From positions 2,024,073 to 2,088,072 of the forward strand of contig NZ_CP011975.1 of NCBI RefSeq assembly GCF_001047675.1: 64,000 nt of DNA, written 5' to 3'. Shown one piece after another: positions 47,645-57,538 of this stretch (position 1 is the first letter of the stretch; each line of letters starts with the position of its first letter). The DNA comes from Yersinia aleksiciae. Lineage in GTDB: Bacteria; Pseudomonadota; Gammaproteobacteria; Enterobacterales; Enterobacteriaceae. The position numbers and the translations under genes are program-made. The notes under the pieces are model-generated. The model was not told the DNA's origin and did not search any database. It saw only the letters and a list, made by a program, of their open reading frames with translations.

Positions 47645-48235
47645 ATGACTTACCGTGTTGTCTTTATTGATGATCATGACATTGTGCGCTCAGGATTTGC
47701 CCAGCTACTCTCGCTGGAAGAGGATATTCAGGTGGTGGGGGAGTTCAACTCGGCAAAACAGGCTCGCGCTGGACTGCCGAGTTTACAGGCCAATATCTGT
47801 ATTTGTGATATCTCCATGCCCGATGAGAGTGGTTTAGATTTATTGCAAGATCTGCCGTCAGGGCTTGCCGTCATTATGCTGTCGATGCATGACAGTCCTG
47901 CGCTGGTCGAGATGGCTTTAGAGCGCGGGGCGCTCGGATTTCTCTCCAAACGCTGTAAACCGGAAGATCTGGTTTCAGCCGTCCGTACCGTTGGAAGTGG
48001 TGGCGTCTATTTGATGCCTGAAATTGCCCAACAATTGGCCCGTATTGCCGTCGATCCTTTGACCCGCCGTGAGCGTGAAGTTGCCGTGTTACTGGCCCAG
48101 GGGATGGAAGTCCGCGAGATTGCCGAGTCGCTCGGCCTGTCACCTAAAACCGTCCATGTTCATCGCGCCAATCTATTCTCCAAGTTGGGTGTCAGCAATA
48201 ATGTGGAGCTGGCGAAACAGGTTCTGAACCTATGA
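47645..48235 (+). CDS. uhpA: Response regulator UhpA
   Basis: UhpA activates the hexose-phosphate transporter gene when phosphorylated by UhpB. The 196-residue protein has a receiver domain with the acidic pair Asp9/Asp10, the phospho-acceptor Asp55 ([12 protein letters not shown]) and a lysine in [10 protein letters not shown], then a LuxR-type helix-turn-helix (about 135-196: [28 protein letters not shown]). Length equals E. coli UhpA. The open frame reaches back to 47570, but [20 protein letters not shown] is the genuine start. Its stop overlaps the uhpB start. Confidence 0.95.
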   Translation: MTYRVVFIDDHDIVRSGFAQLLSLEEDIQVVGEFNSAKQARAGLPSLQANICICDISMPDESGLDLLQDLPSGLAVIMLSMHDSPALVEMALERGALGFLSKRCKPEDLVSAVRTVGSGGVYLMPEIAQQLARIAVDPLTRREREVAVLLAQGMEVREIAESLGLSPKTVHVHRANLFSKLGVSNNVELAKQVLNL

Positions 48236-49761
48236 TGCAGCGCGTGATCATGTCAGTCGCGCTGCTCTTTATCTACACCACTGCGGCTTTCTGCTTATGG
48301 TCAATCGGCACACAACTGGTTGATCGGCCATTACAAGCATTGCTGCTATTCCCCTTTGGCCTGCGGATGGGCATTTTATTGCAAAGCCCCCGTCAGTACT
48401 GGCCGGGCATCCTGCTGGGGGACGCACTATTGTGGTGGCTGTTAACGGATCAATTTGGCTACGTCGATCTGTTGTGGTACGCGATCCCCCTTCTGCTGAC
48501 GACCACCTTATTGGCTGTTTTTGCTTCCCCTTGGTTATTGCGCCATCAGAAGAGTACCAGTGAATGGCAGTGGCCTTTGATGCAAGGTGCGGTGATTCTT
48601 GCTGCCGCCTTGATACAGGCATTGGGATGGCAAATTGCCAGCAACCAGGGGGCGATGGCGTTATTGCTTGGGCTGGTAGGGGGGTTTACCATTGCACCTA
48701 CCTGCTTGTTGTTATGGCACTATTTTACACGTCAGATTTGGTTACCCTTAGAGCCGGGGTTGATTCATAAACCGATTAATCTGCGTTTGCAGCATATCAT
48801 GTGGTATCTACTGCTATTCGCGCTGAGTATCTGGTTGCAGTATGAAGTCACCGAAACGGACTTACATCTTTTTGCGCCATTCTGTTTGGCGATCCCGATT
48901 GTTTTTATGTCTTACCGCTATGGCTGGCAAGGGGGCGCGGTGGCGACGCTGCTGAATGGCGTGGTGTTATTGATTAATACGCCAGCGCTATTGGACTCCC
49001 ATCGAGACCTGCTGCTGTCACTGCTTGCGCAGAGTTTGACCGGTTTACTCTTGGGGGCGGGCATTCAGCGTCAGCGGGAACTGAATCAACAACTGCAAAT
49101 ACGCTTGAATGAAAATCGTGAGTTGGCTAAAGCATTAGTGGTGGCTGAAGAACACGCCCGCCGAGATGTGGCGCGAGAGCTGCATGATGAAGTGGGGCAG
49201 ACAGTAACCGTGATCCGTACTCAAGCCAGTATTATCAAGCGGTTGACGGCAGAACCGCCCGTGCTAACCAGTGCCGAGATGATAGAGACGCTGGCATTAC
49301 GGGTTTATGATGGCGTCCACGATGTGTTAGCCAAATTATGGCCTGCGGCATTAAATAACTTGCCGTTATCGGCGGCGGTTGCGGCATTGATGCGCGAGCT
49401 GATCCCGCAAGACCAATCTGTAGTGGGCATATTGAATTGGCAACTGGATGATCACCCGATAGACGAAACGCTGAAAATCACGCTATACCGCATCTGCCAA
49501 GAGGGCGTGACTAATGCCTATCGGCATGGTGCTGCTAGCCGGATTGAGATTAATGCGCAGCAAGATGACCAGAACATATATCTGACGATTCGTGATAACG
49601 GAAAAGGTATCGATTTGGCCACATTAACACCCGGTTATGGGCTACGGGGTATGCAATCTCGAGTCAGCGCGCTGGGGGGCAGCTTTAGTCTAAGTGTCAA
49701 TCAGGGAACCTGCTTAAATGTGATCCTTCCCACAGTTTCTTCGACAGCTAATGAAAACTAA
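48232..49761 (+). CDS. uhpB: Sensor histidine kinase UhpB
   Basis: UhpB is an inner-membrane kinase that phosphorylates UhpA when UhpC signals external glucose 6-phosphate. The 509-residue protein has an N-terminal MASE1-type region with about eight membrane segments (about 5-285), then a HisKA_3 dimerisation segment with the phospho-accepting His318 in [11 protein letters not shown], and an HATPase domain (N box [11 protein letters not shown]1 DNGKGID, G2 GYGLRGM). E. coli UhpB has 500 residues. ATGA overlap with uhpA indicates coupled translation. Uhp kinases are MASE1 prototypes. Confidence 0.95.
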   Translation: MMQRVIMSVALLFIYTTAAFCLWSIGTQLVDRPLQALLLFPFGLRMGILLQSPRQYWPGILLGDALLWWLLTDQFGYVDLLWYAIPLLLTTTLLAVFASPWLLRHQKSTSEWQWPLMQGAVILAAALIQALGWQIASNQGAMALLLGLVGGFTIAPTCLLLWHYFTRQIWLPLEPGLIHKPINLRLQHIMWYLLLFALSIWLQYEVTETDLHLFAPFCLAIPIVFMSYRYGWQGGAVATLLNGVVLLINTPALLDSHRDLLLSLLAQSLTGLLLGAGIQRQRELNQQLQIRLNENRELAKALVVAEEHARRDVARELHDEVGQTVTVIRTQASIIKRLTAEPPVLTSAEMIETLALRVYDGVHDVLAKLWPAALNNLPLSAAVAALMRELIPQDQSVVGILNWQLDDHPIDETLKITLYRICQEGVTNAYRHGAASRIEINAQQDDQNIYLTIRDNGKGIDLATLTPGYGLRGMQSRVSALGGSFSLSVNQGTCLNVILPTVSSTANEN

Positions 49762-49856
49762 GAAATATTCTCGGATACGGCGGGAATTTCGCTAATGGGT
49801 TTCGCGCGCGCGCGCATCATGATGATGGTACTTGTCACAATTTCCTGAGGTTCAAC

Positions 49857-51188
49857 ATGTGGTCTTTCCTCAAAAGCCGCGATAACGTACCGCCAGTAAC
49901 GAATCAAGCGCAGATTGATTCCTCTTATAAATATTGGCGCATTCAATTAATGTGGACGATGTATATCGGCTACGCGGCATTCTATTTTACTCGCAAAAGC
50001 TTCACCTTCATCATGCCCGCCATGCTCAGCGATCTGGGTCTTACGATGTCGGATGTTGGGATCTTAGGCACACTGTTTTATATCACCTACGGCTGTTCAA
50101 AATTTATCTCTGGGATGATCAGCGACCGCTCAAACCCGCGCTACTTTATGGGGATAGGGCTGGTCATGACTGGGATTATCAATATCTTGTTTGGCATGAG
50201 TTCATCACTCTTGGTGTTTGGTACGCTGTGGATTCTTAATGCGTTCTTCCAGGGCTGGGGCTGGCCGCCATGCTCCAAAATTCTTACCAGCTGGTACTCA
50301 CGTTCAGAGCGCGGGGGGTGGTGGGCCGTTTGGAATACCTCCCATAACTTTGGTGGCGCATTAATCCCACTGTTAGTCGGCTTTATCTCCCTGCACTTTA
50401 GCTGGCGCTACGGCATGATTATCCCCGGTATTATCGGTGTGGTGATTGGTTTACTGATGTGTTGGCGCTTGCGCGATAAGCCAAGCACCATGGGGCTGCC
50501 GAGTGTGGGTCAGTGGCGCAATGATGCCATGGAGCTGGTGCAAGAATCAGAAGGCCAAGGGCTATCGAATAAAGAGATAGTGAAACGCTATGTGTTAACC
50601 AATAAATATATCTGGTTGCTGGCGGTTTCCTATGTGCTGGTTTATATCGTTCGTACGGCAATCAATGACTGGGGCAATCTCTATTTAACGCAAGAGAAAG
50701 GCTACTCATTGATGACCGCCAACTCGGCCATTTCATTATTTGAAGTGGGTGGGTTTATTGGTTCGCTGGTGGCGGGATGGGGTTCTGATAAGTGGTTCCG
50801 CGGTAATCGTGGACCGATGAACCTGATTTTCGCCATTGGTATTTTCCTCTCGGTGGCGTCGTTGTGGATTATGCCGGGGATCAGTTATGTCTTACAGGCG
50901 GGCTGCTTCTTTGCCATTGGCTTCTTTATCTTTGGCCCGCAGATGCTGATTGGCATGGCTGCTGCTGAATGCTCACATAAAGACGCCGCAGGTGCTGCCA
51001 CCGGTTTTGTTGGGTTGTTTGCATACTTAGGTGCGGCTTTATCTGGCTACCCTATTGCTCGCGTGATGGAGATTTGGCACTGGAATGGTTTCTTTGTGGT
51101 GATTTCCGTTGCTGCCTGCTTATCTGCTTTCTTCTTGCTGCCATTCTTGCGGGCACAGTCGCCACAGCTGAAGCCAGTGGAAGCTTGA
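49857..51188 (+). CDS. uhpC: Hexose-phosphate sensor/transporter UhpC
   Basis: UhpC belongs to the organophosphate:phosphate antiporter branch of the major facilitator superfamily and acts mainly as the glucose 6-phosphate receptor for UhpB. The 443-residue protein has twelve membrane segments and aligns to E. coli UhpC (439), including YFTRKSFTFIMPAMLSDLGL, RYFMGIGLVMTGIINILFG and FGPQMLIGMAAAECSHKDAAG. GAGG six bases before the ATG supports the start. Unlike E. coli, where uhpT follows at once, a tRNA gene is next. The uhpB-uhpC gap has a short CG run (TTTCGCGCGCGCGC near 49800). Confidence 0.95.
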   Translation: MWSFLKSRDNVPPVTNQAQIDSSYKYWRIQLMWTMYIGYAAFYFTRKSFTFIMPAMLSDLGLTMSDVGILGTLFYITYGCSKFISGMISDRSNPRYFMGIGLVMTGIINILFGMSSSLLVFGTLWILNAFFQGWGWPPCSKILTSWYSRSERGGWWAVWNTSHNFGGALIPLLVGFISLHFSWRYGMIIPGIIGVVIGLLMCWRLRDKPSTMGLPSVGQWRNDAMELVQESEGQGLSNKEIVKRYVLTNKYIWLLAVSYVLVYIVRTAINDWGNLYLTQEKGYSLMTANSAISLFEVGGFIGSLVAGWGSDKWFRGNRGPMNLIFAIGIFLSVASLWIMPGISYVLQAGCFFAIGFFIFGPQMLIGMAAAECSHKDAAGAATGFVGLFAYLGAALSGYPIARVMEIWHWNGFFVVISVAACLSAFFLLPFLRAQSPQLKPVEA

Positions 51189-51305
51189 TTTAAGCTTAAA
51201 GTGATGCCGTTTTGACCGCTGGTGATGATATAAGCAACAGTCGCCAGCGGGTTGTTAAAAAGTGATTGACGCTCTAGGATCGTAGCAGTAAGATGCGCCC
51301 CAATT

Positions 51306-51382
51306 CGGCGAGTAGCGCAGCTTGGTAGCGCAACTGGTTTGGGACCAGTGGGTCGGAGGTTCGAATCCTCTCTCGCCGACCA
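51306..51382 (+). tRNA. proM: tRNA-Pro (anticodon TGG)
   Basis: A complete 77-base tRNA with encoded CCA: acceptor arms CGGCGAG and CTCGCCG, D-arm GCGCAGCTTGGTAGCGC, anticodon stem ACTGG/CCAGT with loop TTTGGGA (anticodon TGG, proline), T-arm GGAGGTTCGAATCCTC. It matches E. coli proM as I recall it. An intrinsic terminator follows at 51391. Confidence 0.97.
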
Positions 51383-51390
51383 AATTTAAG

Positions 51391-51421
51391 AACCCTGACA
51401 GAAATGTCAGGGTTTTTTTTT
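51391..51421 (+). terminator. Intrinsic terminator after tRNA-Pro
   Basis: ACCCTGACA pairs with TGTCAGGGT around a GAAA tetraloop, followed by nine Ts. A very strong terminator eight bases after the tRNA. Confidence 0.93.
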
Positions 51422-51861
51422 GTGTTTTTTCTCCACTGAGCCGATTAGCATTTTATGCCATCACGAGTTAAGGAATAAGTTTCTATTTTTAGCGCTCTTA
51501 TACTTAATAAATAATATCTTTATTTTATGAGGGTTCTCATTTTATCTCATTAATACTATTGGCGACTGTTCATAGATATTTAGTATTCTTTTAATATTTT
51601 ATAACTCACTTGTTTTATTGACTTTCAATGGCGAAGAACCGTTAATTGATATCTGTTGTTTGCGTCGTATTCACAACACTAAGCGAAACTTACCCTCTCA
51701 TTTGAGGAATTAAATAAAATGAACGTCAACGTCAATGACGTCATAAATAACTCTGACGGGCAATTATCATTAAAGTTATTGTTTTCAATTAAATACCTAA
51801 TTATATCTTAATGATTTGCCACTTTGTTGTGGTCAGTCATTGCTCACTTATTTTAATTTAA
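51422..51861. other. AT-rich gap before the two-partner secretion genes, with a 30-codon frame
   Basis: This is mostly AT-rich DNA with no gene of normal size. A short frame at 51719-51811 (starts MNVNVNDVINNSDGQLSLKL) follows TGAGGAA at a rather long ten-base spacing. It contains the palindrome ATGACGTCAT. It might be a leader peptide for the downstream tpsB gene, or chance. The base composition shift here is consistent with acquired DNA after the tRNA. Confidence 0.35.
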
Positions 51862-53499
51862 ATGGGGCTAACTACCGTGACATTTAAAATTATAAAAAGA
51901 ACAAAAAAAGTGAAACAAATTGAAAATCACCATTTTAATCTGCCGTATTATATCTTTTTTCTGATGACTATTGGGATATTCCCATTTAAGGTTTTTGCTG
52001 AGTCAGCACCGCCAGACAACAGATCTTATGATGATAAACCTGCTTGCGTGACAATTAATCATATTGAGTTAAGCCATCTGTCTACTTTCCCCAATGCAGC
52101 TAATTTAAAAGATCAGGCGTCGAGTGTGTACGGGCTCTGTCTGGGGGATCAAGGGCTGTTATCGCTGGTGGCTAAATTGCAGTCGCAGTTAGTGTCTGAC
52201 GGTTACATTACATCACGGGTCATTTTTGCCGATGAACATTATACCGACGGCACGCTATATCTGAAGCTCGTACCTGGCCGCATTGAAGATATCAGACTCG
52301 ATAAACAGAGTGTCGGTCATGTTTATCTCAATGCGCAGTTCCCGAGTCAGCCCGGCGAGTTGGTTAATTTGCGTGATATTGAGCAAGGACTAGAAAATCT
52401 GCAACGCTTGCCTTCGGTGAGCGCCTCCATGGATATTGAGCTTAACAAGGAGGATTTAACTAGCCAGATTAAGGTTAACCGCCAACAATCACGTTTTTGG
52501 CGTGTGAATGCTTACGTTGATGATGCAGGGCCATACGCCGTTGGCCGCTATCGTACAGGTGCAATACTCTCCCTTGATAATCCGCTATCCCTTAGCGACT
52601 TACTCTACTTCTCCGGTAATCGTGATATTGATCGTCAATTTGACAGAGGCTATGGCAATTATGCGCTTCATTACTCGGTCCCCTATGGCAATTGGCTATT
52701 GAATATGACAGGAAGCCGAGGTCACCGTTACCAATCACTATTACTTGCAGAGAGTTCATTTCACTATCGCACTCGCTGGAAGATGTTGGACGCTCAGATT
52801 CAGCGCTTACTCTCACGGGGGGTTAATTATAAAACAACGGGTTATGTTGGGGTCTTGATGCGGAAATCTGCCAGTTATTTTGCCGATAATGAGCTTGGGG
52901 TCCAACGACTCAAGACCACAGATTGGCAATTGGGATTTGAGCATTTGCACTATATGCCGTGGGCAACTTTCAAGGGGGGGATTCGCTATCAACAAGGGGC
53001 GTCCTGGTTTGGCGCTCAGCCTATTCCCGGTAAAACGGATATGGCACCGGCAAGGCTGGTGGTTATCACTGGCTCACTGGATATTCCTTTCACGCTGGGG
53101 GCGCAGAACTTCAATTATCGGCCTGTCTTCAGTCATCAACATACCTATTCGGATATTAGTGTGCAGGATAGATTTTCCATTGGTGGCCGCGATTCAGTTC
53201 GTGGTTTTAATCAGCGCAGTGCTGTAGTGGGGCCGCGAGGATGGTATTTTAAAAATGATGTTGCCTGGAGTCCCCCGATAAGTGGCATACAAATGTATGT
53301 TGGTATGGATTATGGTGAGATGAATGAGAAAGGCCATCAGTTGCTTTTAGGCGAACGTTTGATGGGGGCCGTTGTGGGGATACGTGGGAATTATAACCCG
53401 TTCAGTTATGATTTTAATATTAGTACTCCGATACTCAAACCTGCTAAATCACATGCCGATCCATTGGTCTTTGGGTTTACCGTTTCCTGGCAATATTAA
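51862..53499 (+). CDS. TpsB outer-membrane transporter (ShlB/FhaC/HecB family)
   Basis: TpsB proteins are 16-strand outer-membrane barrels that export one large partner protein. The 545-residue product has a long positively charged N-terminus followed by a hydrophobic signal core (about 28-47, ending FAES), two POTRA domains (about 60-210; CLGDQGLLSLVAKLQSQLVSDGYITSRV is typical of the first), and a barrel with the diagnostic loop-6 motif VRGF (DSVRGFNQRSAV) and a final aromatic Y. The ATG at 51862 lacks a good ribosome site; a GTG at 51877 is an alternative that removes five residues. The partner gene starts about 125 bases downstream. Both genes are AT-rich relative to the core. Confidence 0.9.
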   Translation: MGLTTVTFKIIKRTKKVKQIENHHFNLPYYIFFLMTIGIFPFKVFAESAPPDNRSYDDKPACVTINHIELSHLSTFPNAANLKDQASSVYGLCLGDQGLLSLVAKLQSQLVSDGYITSRVIFADEHYTDGTLYLKLVPGRIEDIRLDKQSVGHVYLNAQFPSQPGELVNLRDIEQGLENLQRLPSVSASMDIELNKEDLTSQIKVNRQQSRFWRVNAYVDDAGPYAVGRYRTGAILSLDNPLSLSDLLYFSGNRDIDRQFDRGYGNYALHYSVPYGNWLLNMTGSRGHRYQSLLLAESSFHYRTRWKMLDAQIQRLLSRGVNYKTTGYVGVLMRKSASYFADNELGVQRLKTTDWQLGFEHLHYMPWATFKGGIRYQQGASWFGAQPIPGKTDMAPARLVVITGSLDIPFTLGAQNFNYRPVFSHQHTYSDISVQDRFSIGGRDSVRGFNQRSAVVGPRGWYFKNDVAWSPPISGIQMYVGMDYGEMNEKGHQLLLGERLMGAVVGIRGNYNPFSYDFNISTPILKPAKSHADPLVFGFTVSWQY

Positions 53500-53623
53500 T
53501 TCAGGTTTTATTTTTGTATTAAAAATAGAATATCGGATCTCTTTTTTTAATATTGCACGATCGCATTGACTGCTTGAGAGTATAAACATTTCAACGTCTA
53601 CTCTATTATAAAAGGGGGTGCGA

Positions 53624-55036
53624 ATGATTAATTTACACTTAGATGTGAGGTGTAAGAGTAAATATATATGCTTTGGGTTTATTGGTTGTGCTTATTTAGC
53701 GAGTATACCCTATCTATATGCTGATGTTATTGCTGATACCACTGTGCTCCTGGGGAAACAGGTCAAAGTATCCAAATATATTGAAGCTAAAAAAATGTGT
53801 AAGGAACAAAATGCGCGCTGTCAGGGGGCGACCTTTACGAATATCGATATTATTAGTCCGGATAAAAATGGGTTGTCACATAATAAATATAAAAAGTTTA
53901 ATAATGAAAGAGGTCAAGGATACAACAAAATTACATTTAATAATGTTCTCGCGGATAGTAAAGAATTAACCGGTAACCCTTTCTTAATCGATAAAACGGC
54001 AAAAGTCATTTTAAATGAGGTCACATCGAAGGAACCTAGCCAGTTACATGGTTCTCTTGTCGTTGCGGGAGATAAAGCTCACGTCATTATTGCCAATCCA
54101 TCAGGGATCAGTTGTGATGGCTGTAGTTTCAGCAATACAGAGCATGTAACGTTAACCACCGGCATACCTGTGGTTCACGCAGGCACGCTAATTGGCTACG
54201 ATGTGAATCGTGGGACTATCCACATTAAAAAAGGTGGGCTGGATCATCATGAGCATTTTTATACCTTCCTGGATTTCTTTGCTAACTCATTAAAAATTGA
54301 TGGGGAGGTAATAAGTGACGATATCGTATCTATTATTGGTCAGCATGCAGTCAGTTTTGCCCCAGTGGGTGAAAAGATCAATATTAGAACCATGGGGGGA
54401 TTTACGAGTGATTATAAAAAGAAAGTGAATGTTGATGTGAGTAAATTAGGGGGGATGTATGCGGATAGAATATTTATCACGACAAGAGGGGGGAGTGTAT
54501 CGAACAAAGGTATTATCGATGCAGAAGCCGTTGTCAATATCTCGTCTAGTGCATCGGTCAAAAATAATGGCGGAAAAATAACATCTCAAAAAGTGATATT
54601 AAGAGGATTGGCTTCTATTGATAATATGGGGGGGCGTATAAAGGCTGAGCGACAGGCTTTGCCTTATGATGCTAATAACCGATTCTCTATCAGAATGTCT
54701 GGGGGCGATATTCTCAATAGGAATGGCAGTATTTACGCTAATAGTGGTCATATCTTAATACAGGCCAGCGAACTCGTTGAGAATGTACATGGGACGATTA
54801 AGTCAAATATGACATCTGGAGCTGCGAATATAAAGATAAAATCAAAGGGAATGAATAACTCAATGGGGGGGATCATTACTTCTAGCGATATCGACATTGA
54901 TACCGGCCACTTAAAGAATTACCGAGGCAAGATTGTCAGTTTCATGGGGAAAGTCGATTTGTCTTATTGGAAAATCACTGAAAATCTGGGGGAAATTCAT
55001 GGTGGCATTGATGTGCATAGAACGGTTAAACCCTAG
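53624..55036 (+). CDS. Short TpsA exoprotein with a filamentous-haemagglutinin-type secretion domain
   Basis: This 470-residue protein is the likely cargo of the adjacent TpsB. It has a signal peptide (about 1-33, cleaved near YLYA-D), then a TPS secretion domain (about 35-270) with the conserved NPSGISCDGC (Asn158 to Cys167), a variant of the usual NPNGI box with the cysteine pair seen in many family members, and VTLTTGIPV. The C-terminal half has beta-helix-like repeats (NNGGKITS, NMGGRIKA, NRNGSIYA, NSMGGIIT). Typical TpsA proteins exceed 1000 residues; this one stops soon after the secretion domain, without a toxin or VENN module. AAGGGGG six bases upstream sets the ATG at 53624. It may be a truncated relic or a genuine mini-exoprotein. 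Confidence 0.85.
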   Translation: MINLHLDVRCKSKYICFGFIGCAYLASIPYLYADVIADTTVLLGKQVKVSKYIEAKKMCKEQNARCQGATFTNIDIISPDKNGLSHNKYKKFNNERGQGYNKITFNNVLADSKELTGNPFLIDKTAKVILNEVTSKEPSQLHGSLVVAGDKAHVIIANPSGISCDGCSFSNTEHVTLTTGIPVVHAGTLIGYDVNRGTIHIKKGGLDHHEHFYTFLDFFANSLKIDGEVISDDIVSIIGQHAVSFAPVGEKINIRTMGGFTSDYKKKVNVDVSKLGGMYADRIFITTRGGSVSNKGIIDAEAVVNISSSASVKNNGGKITSQKVILRGLASIDNMGGRIKAERQALPYDANNRFSIRMSGGDILNRNGSIYANSGHILIQASELVENVHGTIKSNMTSGAANIKIKSKGMNNSMGGIITSSDIDIDTGHLKNYRGKIVSFMGKVDLSYWKITENLGEIHGGIDVHRTVKP

Positions 55037-55788
55037 CTTCGTCGATGCACAGCGCTTTTATCATGAGCCGTTTTAACCCTTAAAATCCTCGCCCAATGTG
55101 ATGATCTTCTGGCCATCATTCGGGGCGAGATTATCTCCCATTATCGCTGCGTCAATAGTCTGCCCTATTTTGGTGCGTCATTATCGTGCTCTCCCTCAGC
55201 AAGCCTTGCTATCACTTGGATGACGAGTGGGGAGCAACCTTATTTTGCTTTTTTAACGGCACGCAAGATGTGTCCGATTATGGCTGGATGTGACAAGCCT
55301 TACGTCACTTATCGGCTGTCATAGCAGCATTTCCTCCTGTTTTCTGTCGAGATTGCAAAAAAATCTGAACGGATATGCATCATTTAGCAACAAAGTTTTT
55401 TGGTTTGTCATTGGGTGTTACCACTGCTTTATTTTCATTACCCAGTTAATCGCGCTGGCATATTGCCGCTAGCATAAATTTTAATGCTAATAATGTTAAC
55501 GAGAAGTTTTTTTTATGTTTGCATGCTGTTTCTCATTGTCTTGATAAAACCTTTCAGACCGTATTGACGTTGCCACCAACTGTTGCCAAATTGGTACCCT
55601 CAGGGGGAGTAATCGAGTGCAGTTTGGGTGATTCCACACGTCCAAAATTGCTGTTGCGATGATATTTATCCGACATCTCAATCCCGCATCCCTGCGGCTA
55701 ATGAGCCAAAACGGTACTGACCACGGGCGAAAAAATTATAGGGTCTGGCCGTACACACAACACACATCACCATAATGGAGCACAAGCG
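55037..55788. other. Gap between the tpsA gene and dppA, no supported gene
   Basis: These 752 bases hold no credible gene. Short frames exist (for example 60 codons at 55290-55472) but lack ribosome sites. I find no continuation of FHA-type repeats after the tpsA stop. The final 250 bases, from about 55540, should contain the dppA promoter and leader, which in E. coli is long and targeted by the small RNA GcvB. Confidence 0.45.
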
Positions 55789-57396
55789 ATGACGATTTCC
55801 TTGGGAAAAACAGGGATACTGAAATTCGGTATTGGGCTGATTGCACTGACCGTGGCGGCCAGTGTACAAGCGAAAACATTAGTATATTGTTCTGAGGGTT
55901 CTCCGGAAGGTTTCAACCCGCAGCTATTTACTTCGGGCACGACGTATGACGCAAGCTCCGTCCCAATCTACAACCGTCTGGTTGAATTCAAACTCGGCAC
56001 AACCGAAATTGAACCGGGTCTGGCTGAGAAGTGGGAAGTCAGTGAAGATGGTAAGAGCTACACCTTCCATCTGCGTAAAGGCGTGAAGTGGCAAGATAAC
56101 AAAGACTTTAAGCCGACTCGCGATTTCAACGCTGATGATGTGATCTACTCCTTCATGCGTCAGAAAGATGATAAACATCCGTACCATAAAGTTTCTGGCG
56201 GCAGCTATGAGTACTTCCAGGGTATGGGTATGGGTGATTTGATCACCAATATCGTTAAAGTTGACGACAACACCGTTCGTTTCGAACTGGCCCGTCCAGA
56301 ATCACCATTCCTGGCTGACTTGGCGATGGACTTCGCGTCAATTCTGTCTGCCGAATATGCGAACAATATGCTGAAAGCTGGCACACCGGAAAAAGTCGAT
56401 TTGAATCCAATCGGCACCGGCCCGTTCCAGTTACAGCAGTACCAAAAAGACTCCCGTATCCTGTACAAAGCTTTTGATGGCTACTGGGGCACTAAGCCAA
56501 AAATTGATCGTCTGGTCTTCTCTATTACCCCAGATGCGTCAGTGCGCTACGCCAAATTGCAGAAAAATGAGTGTCAGGTTATGCCGTACCCTAACCCGGC
56601 TGACATTGCTCGCATGAAAGAAGACAAAACCATCAATCTGATGGAGCAACCGGGCCTGAACGTCGGTTACCTCTCCTTCAACGTTGAGAAGAAACCACTG
56701 GATAACGTTAAGGTTCGCCAGGCGTTGACCATGGCGGTTAACAAGCAAGCGATTATCGATGCGGTTTATCAAGGCGCAGGCCAAGCGGCTAAGAACCTGA
56801 TCCCACCGACTATGTGGGGCTACAACGATGATGTGAAAGATTACGCTTACGATCCTGCTAAAGCGAAAGAGCTGTTGAAAGAAGCGGGTCTGCCAGATGG
56901 TTTCGCCATCGACCTGTGGGCAATGCCAGTTCAACGTCCGTACAACCCGAATGCCCGTCGTATGGCTGAAATGATCCAGTCCGACTGGGCGAAAGTGGGC
57001 GTGAAAGCCAAGATTGTGACCTACGAGTGGGGCGAATACCTCAAGCGTGCTAAAGACGGCGAGCATGAAACTGTGATGATGGGTTGGACCGGGGACAATG
57101 GGGACCCAGACAACTTCTTCGCCACCCTGTTCAGCTGTGATGCAGCCAAACAAGGCTCCAACTACTCCAAGTGGTGCTATAAGCCGTTTGAAGACGTGAT
57201 CCAGCCAGCCCGTGCTGAGTCTGACCATGACAAACGTGTCGCACTTTACAAACAAGCTCAGGTTGTGATGCATGATCAAGCGCCAGCGCTGATTGTTGCT
57301 CACTCAACCGTGTACGAGCCAGTGCGTAAAGAAGTGAAAGGTTATGTTGTCGATCCGTTGGGTAAACACCATTTCGAGAACGTGTCCCTGGATTAA
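55789..57396 (+). CDS. dppA: Dipeptide-binding protein DppA
   Basis: DppA is the periplasmic receptor of the dipeptide ABC transporter; in E. coli it also delivers haem and guides chemotaxis through Tap. The 535-residue protein has a Sec signal peptide (about 1-28, cleaved at SVQA-K) and the family-5 solute-binding fold: YCSEGSPEGFNPQLFTSGTTYDASS at the start of the mature protein, LRKGVKWQDNKDF, IGTGPFQL, GWTGDNGDPDNFF. Length equals E. coli DppA. GGAGCACAAGCG precedes the ATG. A stem-loop follows before dppB. Confidence 0.98.
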   Translation: MTISLGKTGILKFGIGLIALTVAASVQAKTLVYCSEGSPEGFNPQLFTSGTTYDASSVPIYNRLVEFKLGTTEIEPGLAEKWEVSEDGKSYTFHLRKGVKWQDNKDFKPTRDFNADDVIYSFMRQKDDKHPYHKVSGGSYEYFQGMGMGDLITNIVKVDDNTVRFELARPESPFLADLAMDFASILSAEYANNMLKAGTPEKVDLNPIGTGPFQLQQYQKDSRILYKAFDGYWGTKPKIDRLVFSITPDASVRYAKLQKNECQVMPYPNPADIARMKEDKTINLMEQPGLNVGYLSFNVEKKPLDNVKVRQALTMAVNKQAIIDAVYQGAGQAAKNLIPPTMWGYNDDVKDYAYDPAKAKELLKEAGLPDGFAIDLWAMPVQRPYNPNARRMAEMIQSDWAKVGVKAKIVTYEWGEYLKRAKDGEHETVMMGWTGDNGDPDNFFATLFSCDAAKQGSNYSKWCYKPFEDVIQPARAESDHDKRVALYKQAQVVMHDQAPALIVAHSTVYEPVRKEVKGYVVDPLGKHHFENVSLD

Positions 57397-57414
57397 TTTT
57401 AACCCGTTAGACAG

Positions 57415-57455
57415 CCGATGAATGTGCAAACAGCATGTTCATCGGTTTCTTTGTT
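57415..57455 (+). promoter_or_regulatory. Stem-loop between dppA and dppB, partial terminator
   Basis: CCGATGAATGTGC and GCATGTTCATCGG form a hairpin with small mismatches across AAACA, followed by TTTCTTTGTTT. It lies 18 bases after the dppA stop. It should stop most transcripts or protect the dppA message, giving far more binding protein than membrane components. Confidence 0.72.
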
Positions 57456-57538
57456 TAGGTTAAGACAGATACAGATGTGAGCCATATAAGCGGGGTTGCC
57501 CACGAGCAGCTCGGCATTCTACACAGAGAGTTCGGGAT

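Noticed and set aside
49800..49815. Alternating CG run between uhpB and uhpC as a Z-DNA or phase-variation tract
   Set aside because: The run is only about five dinucleotides and lies outside coding sequence; no evidence that it acts as a switch.
51306..51382. tRNA-Pro as an integration site for a genomic island
   Set aside because: No integrase gene and no second copy of the tRNA 3' end were seen downstream, although an AT-rich secretion locus follows.
53624..55036. Contact-dependent inhibition (CdiA) system
   Set aside because: The exoprotein is too short, lacks a VENN-type junction and a C-terminal toxin, and has no small immunity gene after it.
55290..55472. 60-codon plus-strand frame upstream of dppA
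   Set aside because: It has no ribosome site, an odd composition, and probably overlaps promoter/leader DNA.
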